A stretch of DNA of 64,000 bases, from NCBI GenBank assembly GCA_947471745.1, contig CANJKZ010000979.1, forward strand, positions 744,001 through 808,000, read 5' to 3'. The DNA is from Closterium sp. Naga37s-1. Taxonomy: Eukaryota; Streptophyta; Zygnematophyceae; Desmidiales; Closteriaceae. The notes beneath the pieces are model-generated. The model saw nothing but the letters and a program-made list of their open reading frames with translations. It was not told the DNA's origin and ran no database searches. Positions 34,401-42,608 of this stretch are shown piece after piece (the stretch's first letter is position 1; the number at the start of each line of letters is the position of its first letter). Position numbers and translations under genes: made by a program.

Positions 34401-37400
34401 CTCCCCCCGCCACCGCACTTCCTTGTGCCAGGTCCCCCCCCGGTAGACCCCCTTCCCCCTCAGGGTCCTGCCCCTTCAGGTGTGTCCCAGGTAGACGCAG
34501 TCGAGCCGGTCGAGGTTGCTGGTGACTCTGGTCCTGCTGCGGGTGCTGAGCCTGGGGGTGCTGAGTCTGGGGGTGCTGAGCCTGGGGGTACTGCGACTGG
34601 GGGTGCTGAGCCTGGGGGTGCGGAGTCTGGGAGTGCTGAGCCTGGGGGTGCTGCGACTGGGGGTGCTGAGCCTGGGGGTGCGGAGTCTGGGGGTGCTGAG
34701 CCGTGGGGTGCTGCTACTGGGGGTGCTGAGCCAGGGGGTGCTGCGTCTGGAGGTGCTGAGCCTGGAGCTGCGGAGCCTGCGGCCACTGGACCTCCCCTTG
34801 TGGCGTCTGGCGGTGCGGGACCTGGCGGTTCTCCGGGTGCTTCGCCTCGGCGGGAGCCCCTCTCTCCACAGGAGCTGCGCGAGTGGTTTGCCCGGCGCTG
34901 GAGGCGTGCTGCTGGAGCTGGAGGTTCTTCGGCTACTGAGGGTGCTGGTGCCGCGGGTCCCGGAGGTGCTGGAGCTGGAGCTGCTGAGGGTGTTGGCGCT
35001 GAGGCTACTGCTGTCGGTCCTGGAGGCGGTCCTGCTGGGGGTGCTACTGGTACTGCTGGAGGTCCTGGAGCTGGAGGTGCTGCTGGCGCTGGTGCTCCCG
35101 CTTGGGGTACTGGTGCTGTCCCTGCTGTGTCTGGAGTCGCCGCGCGGCCTAGACCGTACTTCGTTCCGCTCCTTCAGCAGGTTCTTGGTCTCCCGCCTTC
35201 TACTGGTCCTCCTCCTCCCTTAGAGTGTCCACAGCCTGTCCTGTCACAGTTCCAGTTACAGCCGGCCTCCCCACTGCCCGCTCCTTCTCCCTACACTGGT
35301 CCTACTGGAGGTCTTGCTGAGCGTCGTGAGCCTGCGTCTCGTCCTGCGTCGCCTGTCCTTGCTGCTCGCACTAGTGGTCGTGGTTCGCGTCAGCGTCCTC
35401 CTCCTGTCCCTGGCACGCACCGGATGTCTCTGCGTCCGTCCACTGCTCCTCTGCGTGCCCCTTTGCCTTCTCCTCCTGAGTCCTCTCTTCCTGCTCTTCC
35501 TGACCCGGAGTCGGACTCTCTTCGTGCTGCCAGTCCTGCTGTCACACGTCTCCTTGCTACTGTCGTCACTGACCCCTCTTTTGAGTCCACTGCTGCGTCT
35601 GCACTTGTTGCTGAGCTCGTCGACTTTGCTGCTCGCTGTCGTCTAGACTACGCTGCCGGTCTTGTTGCTGAGTCTGCGTCTGTCTGTCCTCCGTCCGTCG
35701 GGGGTGAGTGTGCTCTTGGCACGGACGTCCTTGAGGACAGGCAGGAGGAGTTCCGGTGTCTGGCTGCTGCTTCACCTCATCTCGCGTCCGTACTACTTGC
35801 CCCTGAGGGAGACCCGGATGCACTAGACATCCCGACTCCGCGCTCTTACGCGGAGGCCGTAGAGGGTCCCTACTCCTCTCAGTGGCAGGCAGCTATGGAT
35901 GCAGAGATGGCGTCCTGGAAGTCCACAGGCACCTACGTTGACGCGGTTCCCCCTCCTGGGGCGAACATCGTCAGTGGCATGTGGATCTTCAGGGTGAAGC
36001 GGCCGCCGGGCTCTCCACCTGTCTTCAAGGCGCGGTACGTCGCTCGTGGCTTCAGTCAGCGGCAGGGAGTTGACTACTTTCAGACCTTCTCTCCCACCCC
36101 GAAGATGACCACTCTTCGGGTGCTGCTGCACATAGCCGCTCAGCGCGACTACGAGCTCCACTCTCTTGACTTCAGTACTGCTTTCTTGCAGGGTAGCCTG
36201 CACGAGGAGATCTGGCTGCGCCGTCCACCTGGCTTCACTGGGACTTTTCCTCCTGGCACCCAGTGGAGCCTCCGACGGCCAGTCTACGGTCTCCGCCAGG
36301 CACCGCGTGAGTGGCACGACACACTGAGGACTACGCTTGCGGCTCTTGGGTTTGCTCCCTCTACTGCTGACCCGTCGTTGTTTCTGCGCACCGACACTTC
36401 TTTGCCGCCGTTCTACGTCCTCGTGTACGTCGACGACTTGGTCTTTGCCACAGCTGACACTGCTGGACTAGCCTACGTGAAGTCCGAGCTGCAGAAGAGA
36501 CACACGTGCACAGACCTGGGTGAACTGCGCAGCTACCTTGGCTTGCAGATCACTCGGGACAGAGCACGCCGCACCATTACCTTGACTCAGTCACACATGG
36601 TGCAGCAGGTCCTTCAGCGCTTCGGCTTCACGTACTCCTCGCCTCAGGCCACTCCTCTGTCTACTCGCCACTCGCTCTCAGCTCTGCCTTCGGATGAGTC
36701 CGTAGAGTCGAGTGGCCCGTACCCAGAGCTTGTTGGCTGCCTCATGTACCTGATGACCTGCACACGACCTGACCTTGCATACCCTCTTAGCATTCTTGCA
36801 CGCTATGTTGCTCCTGGGAGACACCGACCAGAGCACATGGCTGCAGCTAAGAGGGTGTTGCGCTACTTGTGCAGTACGTCGGGCATGGGGCTAGTGCTTG
36901 GAGGGCGGAGTCCAGTGGTCCTCACTGGGCACGCGGACGCTTCTTGGGCAGACGACCAGGCTACACAGCGGTCGTCGCAGGGTTACACCTTCAGTCTTGG
37001 TTCCGGCTCTGTCTCGTGGCGGGCTACTCGCTCGTCCTCTGTTCTCAGCTCCAGTTGTGAGGCTGAGATCTACGCCGGGGCCATGGCTGCACAGGAGCTT
37101 CGCTGGCTCACCTACCTGCTGACTGACCTTGGAGAGCCGCCTCGTTCTCCTCCAGTGCTGTACGTAGACAACAAGGCCATGCTGGCCTTGTGTCGAGAGC
37201 AGCGCTTGGAGCACAGAACGAAGCACATTGCTCTCCGTTACTTTCTTGCTCGTGAGCTGCAGCAGCGTGGTCAGTTGCGACTTGCTTACGTGGCCTCTGA
37301 GGCCAACACTGCTGATGTGTTCACCAAGGCACTTGCGCCTTGTGACCATCAGCGCTTCTGCACCCAGCTGGGTCTTGTACCTGTCTTGCCTCACTTGCTC

Positions 37401-37409
37401 TCTTCTTGA
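31485..37409 (+). CDS. Copia-4 gag-pol polyprotein, intact
   Basis: The start is set at ATG 31485 because Copia-5 begins at the equivalent MA-P; an in-frame upstream start at 31443 exists. The product is about 1,974 residues. In order: Gag (about 1-220), a Gly-rich linker (about 265-345), the knuckle C-x13-C-x3-H-x4-C, aspartic protease (LDSGAS), GAG-pre-integrase (HHRLGH ... CVPC), integrase D, D, E (MDVWGP, LHSDRGGEF, NGIAERR), a linker of GGAEPGGAES-type repeats, RT (DFSTAFLQGS, VYVDDLVF) and RNase H (GHADASWADD, SSCEAEIYAG, VDNKA). All expected catalytic residues are seen. The polyprotein copies the element through RNA and integrates the cDNA. The linker repeat number differs among the Copias. 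No stop or frameshift was seen. Confidence 0.95.
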   Translation: MATPSVLAFDAEGRAIDFEVWVDDLQLFLQCDRADGLSLFDLTSGASPAPATDADPTVRSQWATRDAAARLAVRRHLPTTERAHFSQYKSAQTLYDAVVARYSSPATAALSRLMLPYLFPDLTAFPTVADLITHLRTSDTRYRAALPAEFCAKNPPPMYITLYYIVTRLPDSLRVVRDHYLSVCPTTLTVDLLEKSLLAAEKSIVAVGASRGDPRTPIFEGCSPSPLLPSVASAAAADLLGLESVCAASAPSGRRRPGRGKGGKGAGGAGEGGGGGGGGGGGSGGGGGSGGGGGGGGGSSGGGGGGGGSGGSGGSGGGGGGGSGGGGGGAGRGGAPLRSGPGGGQRQQQQQQQQRSRDIPPPQQLREWYTQRQRGGGFGPCTYVLRSGDRAGEQCGGAHPTQRCFGRLTDAWRQQFPEASEIPRWGELSRAGVAVFDLDFDAILAAMYAVTISEEGDCYQCFPPDPGIGTAAPGTSAAAALGASASALSGTGEAALSGTASASASLTFTLDSGASRSFFRDRTTLTPLGRPVAVSLADPSGGPVLSHFSTVLPCPATPSGTLSGLYLPSFSTNLVSGADLQDAGVHQFTPASQRVTHCSDARTGRHLATFSRRPGSSLYTLTTASPPVPASGQVAASGQVFAAASRSGPESAPCSCRRLSHETLLWHHRLGHPSLLRLRGMASRVLVSGLPRSLPPLPSGPGPSCVPCVEGRLRAAPHSSQFPPTEAPLQTLHMDVWGPARVRGQGHERYFLLVVDDYSRYTTVFPLRSKGDVTEVLIDWIRAARLQLRRSFGSDFPVLRLHSDRGGEFSSGLLRAYCRARGIRQTFTLPDSPQQNGIAERRIGMVMDVARTSMMHAAAPHFLWPFAVRYAAHQINLHPRVSRPETSPALLWTGKVGDASAFRVWGSRAFVRDLSADKLSPRAAPCVFLGFPPDAPGWQFYHPSSRRVLSSQDVTFDESVPFYRLFPYRTPSLPPPPHFLVPGPPPVDPLPPQGPAPSGVSQVDAVEPVEVAGDSGPAAGAEPGGAESGGAEPGGTATGGAEPGGAESGSAEPGGAATGGAEPGGAESGGAEPWGAATGGAEPGGAASGGAEPGAAEPAATGPPLVASGGAGPGGSPGASPRREPLSPQELREWFARRWRRAAGAGGSSATEGAGAAGPGGAGAGAAEGVGAEATAVGPGGGPAGGATGTAGGPGAGGAAGAGAPAWGTGAVPAVSGVAARPRPYFVPLLQQVLGLPPSTGPPPPLECPQPVLSQFQLQPASPLPAPSPYTGPTGGLAERREPASRPASPVLAARTSGRGSRQRPPPVPGTHRMSLRPSTAPLRAPLPSPPESSLPALPDPESDSLRAASPAVTRLLATVVTDPSFESTAASALVAELVDFAARCRLDYAAGLVAESASVCPPSVGGECALGTDVLEDRQEEFRCLAAASPHLASVLLAPEGDPDALDIPTPRSYAEAVEGPYSSQWQAAMDAEMASWKSTGTYVDAVPPPGANIVSGMWIFRVKRPPGSPPVFKARYVARGFSQRQGVDYFQTFSPTPKMTTLRVLLHIAAQRDYELHSLDFSTAFLQGSLHEEIWLRRPPGFTGTFPPGTQWSLRRPVYGLRQAPREWHDTLRTTLAALGFAPSTADPSLFLRTDTSLPPFYVLVYVDDLVFATADTAGLAYVKSELQKRHTCTDLGELRSYLGLQITRDRARRTITLTQSHMVQQVLQRFGFTYSSPQATPLSTRHSLSALPSDESVESSGPYPELVGCLMYLMTCTRPDLAYPLSILARYVAPGRHRPEHMAAAKRVLRYLCSTSGMGLVLGGRSPVVLTGHADASWADDQATQRSSQGYTFSLGSGSVSWRATRSSSVLSSSCEAEIYAGAMAAQELRWLTYLLTDLGEPPRSPPVLYVDNKAMLALCREQRLEHRTKHIALRYFLARELQQRGQLRLAYVASEANTADVFTKALAPCDHQRFCTQLGLVPVLPHLLSS

Positions 37410-37614
37410 CCTTGCTTGTACTGTTACATATATATACCTGCTCTTGCTTGTCTAGCTCTATATATATATGTGTACTCCTGCATGTGAACTGGCCTTGTGG
37501 CCTTGTCGTTGTGCTCGGACTGTGTGGTGACTTTGTGATCCACCCTGAGCTTGCTCTGCTTTGCTTGACTGGTCTTGTGACCCCTTGTTCTCCCCCACTT
37601 TGCCTATGGGGGTG

Positions 37615-37750
37615 TGTCAGAACATTATATAGCTTATGCTGTTGTGTAGGCTATAGTGGGGTATCCCATAAGGGGTACAACCCAATTAGGGTTTCCTATT
37701 TGTACTCACTTCATTTCATAGTTCACTCATTCTCGTTCTTCATTTTCACA
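37615..37750 (+). repeat. Copia-4 3' LTR
   Basis: 136 bp, before tggaa. Confidence 0.95.
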
Positions 37751-40364
37751 TGGAAACATGACTAACCGTTTTCTTGCGTTTACAGCTTTCCACACCTGGC
37801 TTCCTCTCGCCGAACGAGAGTCTGATACTAAGCTAAAGGCGTTTCAGTGTGACGGCGCCGGCGAGTATCGCAGTAACGAGTTCACGGCCTACTTGCAAGA
37901 ACGCGGGATACGACGACTTTTTTCGTTGCCTCACGCTCATCAGCAGAGTGGCGTAGCTGAGCGGCTCAACAGGACTCTGCAAGAGAAGATGCGAGCCCTT
38001 CTTGCCCAGGCTCAACTCGGCCCACTCTACTGGCCTTTCGCCATGGATCATACAACGCTGTTGCACAATCTTCTTTCGTCCTCGGCCCTGCCCAACAACG
38101 CCTCACCCTACTTGCTGTGGACGGGCAAGTTGGGTACCACTAAATTACTTCGTGTTTTCGGATGTGTTGTTCAGTACCGTCCTCCTACCGCTCCGCTCGG
38201 GAAGTTCGATCAGCGTGCTAAGTGGGGGCTGCATCTCGGCATTGAAAAACAATATCTTGCCTGGCGTATCATGGATTACCGCAGTCGTCTCCTTGTTCCT
38301 GCTCGCGACTGTATTTTCTACGAGAATCTGACGCTGCCCGTCTTCGAACAGCATCTTGCCACGCAGCAAAACCCTGCCACGCTTTTCCACGGTGTTCGTT
38401 CGTTCGCTAGCGCCGACGTCGAAATTGCTGCCAGCAAAGAACCTGACCCCGACGGTGCACGTGAAGCTGCTCCCGACCCACCTGTCCCTGTCACGTCCTC
38501 CGGAATTCCAGAGTTTATTCCTCTTGCTGACACGGCACCTGAGGATGTTCGCGATGTTCATCATACTTACCTCGTGGATGAACAGCGCCAACCAATGCCG
38601 GTGGTTTCCGATAGCAGCATCCGTGTCAACCCTGACGAAATTGGGGGGGCAAGTGGAGACCAGAATGATTCTGTCAATTTCGCAGGTCGCACCAACGATA
38701 ATCCGCATTATCAGACCGGACTGCAAATTCTGGGACTCGCAGCAGCGGTACAGCACAGTTCTACAGTGAATTTGGAGCCGAAAACTGCCCGACAAGCTCT
38801 CTCAGGGCCTCATCGCGAAAAATGGCGTGAAGCGATGGATCGCGAACTGGCTGCCCTGGAGAAAAGGGGAACTTGGGATCTTATACCCATTGAAAAAACG
38901 GTAAACAAAAATGTTCTTACCGGTAAGTGGGTCTTCAGGGTGAAGACGAAAGCGGATGGTACTTACGAGAAACACAAGGCACGGTGGGTGGTTCGCGGTT
39001 TTGATCAGACTCATGGGATCGACTACACGCTTACCTTCGCCCCGGTCAGTCGACATACGAGTGCTCGACTCGTTCTCTGCGAAGCAGCCGCGAAGAATTT
39101 TCCACTTCGACAAATTGATGTTTCCAACGCTTTTCTGTACGCCGACGTCGATGCCGAAATCTACGTCGAATATCCGCACACCTATCCGACAAATCCGCCG
39201 AGTGTCTGCAAGCTCAAAAAGTCACTGTACGGAATCAAACAAGCACCGCGACTGTGGCAGCAGCATTTGAACAGGAAGCTGACGGAGGTTGGGTTTCGAC
39301 AACTGCCGCACGATCCCGGGATGTACCGGCTAGACGACAAGGGGAGCTATGCGTTGTTAGTGGCTTACGTGGACGACATCCTCTACGTCAGTTCGTCTAC
39401 TTTGCTGGGTGATCGTATCGAAGCCGATCTGAAGAAATCGCTTGACTTAACCATTTCCACCAAAGTAACTCAATTTCTGGGGTTAAACGTTTCGCGAACT
39501 TCTTCCGCTATTCATCTCACGGCTTCGAAGTATGCGGAGTCACTCGCTAAGCATTTCAACATCTCCACGGATTTCGTTGCTACACCTTATCGGTCTACAC
39601 TCACCGTGCACGTTTCCAACCTGAAAAATCTGTCAGCAGCTGGTCTTCAACTGTATCAGCAGCAGCTGGGATGTCTCCTTTTCGCAGCAGTCACCTGTCG
39701 CCCTGATCTTGCCTACGTCGCAAGTCACCTTGCGCAGTTTCTACGCTGCCCGAAAGAAGAACACTCTCTCGACTTACAGCGTGCGCTACGCTACTTCGTC
39801 TCTACACCAACAATCGGGTTGATTTTCAACGCTGGGAAGCCGACCGACAAAATGTACCTCAGCGGGTACGTTGACGCGGACCACGCTGGCGACACGTCAG
39901 ATCGACGGTCACGCACGGGTTATATTTTTCGTCTCGAGCCGATTGGTCCGATCTCCTCGAATTCCTCGAAACAGGAACTCGTGTCACTTTCATCGGCTGA
40001 AGCAGAATTCATCGCCGCCTGTGCTGCAACTCGCGAAGGTCTGTACCTGCAGGAATTGCTTGACGAAGCAAAATTCGTCACGCTGAATCAGTTCACGTTG
40101 CAGTGCGACAACCAGAGTGCAATTACCATCGCCAACAAGCCTGGTTTCGTCAATCGCACGAAGCACATTTCGCTGCGTTACTTCTTCGTAAAAGACGCGA
40201 TCGACAAGGGGAGAATGCGCCTTGTCTACTGTCCCACCAGCGACATGGCCGCTGATTCAATTACTAAGAAGCTGACGCGTCAGAAATTTTATCACTGCAA
40301 CCAGCTCAGTGGCATTTCCGAGTCAACAGGGTGACTACACCGAACTCCTAGAAGTGAAGGGGAG

Positions 40365-40707
40365 TGTTGAGATAATATCGAGACTTGTGCACTTCAAGGA
40401 ATTCGTGTAGTATAGTTAGTACAGTAAAAGTACCGATAGGCTGACGTCAGCAAAGCGCTACGCGCTCTAGGATAACGTCAGCAGTAGCTGTAGGTATCGC
40501 GAATAGTCACGTACCGTTTCAGGCTAATAGGTACATTAAGCGAATGGGTACTTTATCCTAGTATATATTCTGTATGTTTGTCATTTCTTAATATACTTGA
40601 TTTCAGAGATATTGATCCTGTTACAAGTCACTCATATAAGACTTCCACTGCTACAGGAAGCTACTATCCTAAGACTACGATCCTATTCAGACAGCTTAAT
40701 TCTAACA
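40365..40707 (+). repeat. Copia-3 3' LTR
   Basis: 343 bp, after gaagtgaaggggag and before ggcca. Confidence 0.94.
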
Positions 40708-40712
40708 GGCCA

Positions 40713-40788
40713 AACGTGCAGAGTCCGAAAATCGGGGCTGTACGCGAAGCAGTCAACCCCGATAAGGAATTCGGGAAAATTCCTTACA
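40713..40788 (-). repeat. Ty3 element 3' LTR, proximal part
   Basis: On the minus strand it begins tgtaaggaat immediately after a long purine tract (aagag followed by a G run, 40789-40816). It is the first part of the LTR that continues at 25427-25224 beyond Copia-3. Confidence 0.7.
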
Positions 40789-40816
40789 CTACCCCCTCCC
40801 CCCCCCCCCCCCTCTT

Positions 40817-40969
40817 TTAAGAAAGGTGGTCGATATCCGCAGCTCGCTTGCAGGCAAGATAATCCACAATAAGCGGGGAGTCTGCAAGCGAAGCGGATGA
40901 CACCCACGTGTCGTCTTCACTGGTGCGGTCAGTCCAACGAATTAAAAAATCCACGTGGCGACCAGCGGC
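40817..40969 (-). pseudogene. Ty3 integrase C-terminal chromodomain, distal part
   Basis: Read on the minus strand from 40969 in register with the integrase at 49020, this gives FLIRWTDRTSEDDTWV and a short tail ending in TAA at 40817-40819. The WTDRTSEDDTW pattern is that of a chromodomain at the end of a chromovirus integrase. It is separated from its upstream half by Copia-5 (target duplication gcggc, 40965-40969 and 49020-49024). Confidence 0.75.
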
Positions 40970-41111
40970 TGTCAAAACATATGCATAATTGTATCTAGGC
41001 TATATTGGGGCTAGCCTTAGGGGGTACACAAATAGTCTCGACACTCTAGTCTTGTACCCCAATCTTCTCCTAATCATCAGCTTTCTCGTTCCCTAGCTAG
41101 TGATTCTAACA
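40970..41111 (+). repeat. Copia-5 5' LTR
   Basis: 142 bp, tgtcaaaacata...ttctaaca. Confidence 0.94.
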
Positions 41112-41165
41112 TGGTATTAAGAGCACAATGCTCCTTAGGACCGATTTTTTTAAAAGGGCCCACCA
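41112..41165 (+). promoter_or_regulatory. Copia-5 PBS and GGGCCCACC motif
   Basis: tggtattaagagc is a variant of the initiator tRNA-Met-type site. gagca / tgctc can pair around a 3-nt loop. gggcccacc follows at about 41156-41164. Confidence 0.6.
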
Positions 41166-41279
41166 CTACTATTTCGATCTACTGCCCGAGTCGCGCCCCT
41201 AGGAGAAATGCGAAATTCGAAACCGTGCTCTAGGCGAGACGGTTCCCTAGGCGCGATTTTTTTTTCCTCCTAGTCACGT

Positions 41280-41560
41280 GCGACCCCCTCCTGAACGCGT
41301 AGGCCCGTCGCGAAGCCCGTACAGCCCACGTAGGCCCGTCGCGAAGCCCGTACAGCCCGCGTAGGCCCGTCGCGAAGCCTGTACAGCCCGTGTAGACCCG
41401 TCGCGAAGCCCGTACAGCCCGCACCAGGCCGTCGCGCAGCCCGTACAGCCCGCGCCAGGCCGTCGCGCAGCCCGTACAGCTCACGTCAGGCTCGCACCCA
41501 GCGCGTAAAGCCCGCGCCAGGCCCGCACGCAGCCCTTACAGCCCGCGACTGGCCCGCACG
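41280..41560 (+). repeat. Copia-5 leader repeat block 1 (about 32-bp units)
   Basis: Repeats of gcccgtcgcgaagcccgtac and cagcccgcgtag, about eight degenerate copies, ending in gcccgcacgcagccc text. Confidence 0.8.
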
Positions 41561-41681
41561 CGGCCCGTGTTACTGTTACTCACTGCTGCTGCTACTGAAG
41601 CTAGTGCTGCTACAACTAGTGCTACTGCTGCCACTGCTACTACGGCACTTGCTACAGCTACTATTGTCTGAAACTACTCCA

Positions 41682-42134
41682 GCTACAGCTAGTGCTACTG
41701 CTGCAGCTCCTACTACTACACTTGCTACAGCTAGTGCTACTGCTGCAGCTCCTACTACTACACTTGCTACAGCTAGTGCTACTGCTGCAGCTCCTACTAC
41801 TACACTTGCTACAGCTAGTGCTACTGCTGCAGCTCCTACTACTACACTTGCTACAGCTAGTGCTACTGCTGCAGCTCCTACTACTACACTTGCTACAGCT
41901 AGTGCTACTGCTGCAGCTCCTACTACTACACTTGCTACAGCTAGTGCTACTGCTGCAGCTCCTACTACTACACTTGCTACAGCTAGTGCTACTGCTGCAG
42001 CTCCTACTACTACACTTGCTACAGCTAGTGCTACTGCTGCAGCTCCTACTACTACACTTGCTACAGCTAGTGCTACTGCTGCAGCTCCTACTACTACACT
42101 TGCTACAGCTAGTGCTACTGCTGCAGCTCCTACT
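41682..42134 (+). repeat. Copia-5 leader repeat block 2 (42-bp unit, about 11 copies)
   Basis: Near-perfect tandem repeats of a 42-bp unit containing ctacagctagtgctactgct. The unit is a multiple of three, so an open frame of ATASATAAAPTTTL repeats exists, but it lacks a plausible context and lies upstream of gag. Ten full copies and one partial copy are counted. Confidence 0.9.
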
Positions 42135-42608
42135 CCAGCGCTTACTGCAGCTGCTCCTGACTGAAGCTACTGCTGCTACAGTCCCTGAAGCAGCCGCCCC
42201 TGGTGCAGCCGCCCCTGGACCCTAGAGCAGCCGCCCCTGGCCCCTGAAGCAGCCGCCCCTGGTGCAGCCGCCCCTGGACCCAGAGCAGCCGCTTTGCACG
42301 CCCTCGCGTGCCCCTAGCGTACCGGCCCCGCCCCACTAGCCCGCCCTTGCTGGCCTCGTGCGACCAGGCCCCGCCCTAGCTAGCTCGCCACCTCGTGCCC
42401 CGTGCGGACCGCCCCACTCTGCCCTGCACGCCCTCACGTGCCCCACCTCGAGTAGCCGCTGCCTAGCCGAGCCGAGCCGCCCCACCGAACCGCGTCACCC
42501 GGCCCGAGCCGCGCCGCCCTACCGAGCCGCGCCCCTGATTCTGTCACTGCTACTGTCACTACTGCTGTTTCTGCTACTACTACTACTACTACTGCTCCTA
42601 CTGTCGCT

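Larger units (their letters stand above)
30317..37750 (+). mobile_element. Copia-4: structurally intact Ty1/copia retrotransposon
   Basis: A 7,434-bp element with 136-bp LTRs (30317-30452 and 37615-37750) that look identical, flanked by target duplication tggaa (30312-30316 and 37751-37755). It has PBS, leader repeats, one uninterrupted gag-pol frame and a polypurine tract (cctatgggggtg). It sits in the integrase core of Copia-3. Identical LTRs and an intact frame point to very recent transposition. Confidence 0.96.
25825..40334 (+). pseudogene. Copia-3 gag-pol polyprotein, interrupted by two insertions and one stop
   Basis: The ATG is at 25825. Gag has a Gln- and Ala-rich start, then TMPFNGQDFHTWSFEFELL and a CCHC knuckle, CSFC ... 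GH ... CW. A TGA at 27055-27057 falls inside the knuckle. The protease motif is DSCC (27391-27402) instead of DSG. NA-3 interrupts at 27925 and Copia-4 at 30317, and the frame resumes in register after each. The GAG-pre-integrase H-H-C-C, integrase D (YSDILN), D (FQCDGAGEY) and E (QQSGVAERL) are present, the core being split by Copia-4. RT has YVDDILYV near 39366. RNase H has GYVDADHAGD and SSAEAEF. About 1,800 codons remain without the insertions. Confidence 0.93.
25428..40707 (+). mobile_element. Copia-3: Ty1/copia element of a second lineage, contains NA-3 and Copia-4
   Basis: The element has 343-bp LTRs (25428-25770 and 40365-40707), TG...CA, flanked by ggcca. The PBS tggtatcagagcc (25771-25783) is a perfect initiator tRNA-Met-type site. 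The polypurine tract is gaagtgaaggggag. Without the two nested insertions it is about 6.2 kb. The LTRs differ at about five positions, so it is older than its passengers. Its codon and base use is less GC-rich than that of the other Copias here, and its Gag is unrelated in text. Confidence 0.95.

Noticed and set aside
41604-42164. Open frame of ATASATAAAPTTTL repeats
   Set aside because: It arises because the 42-bp minisatellite is a multiple of three; a Leu-rich frame is equally open in another phase, so it is not evidence of coding.
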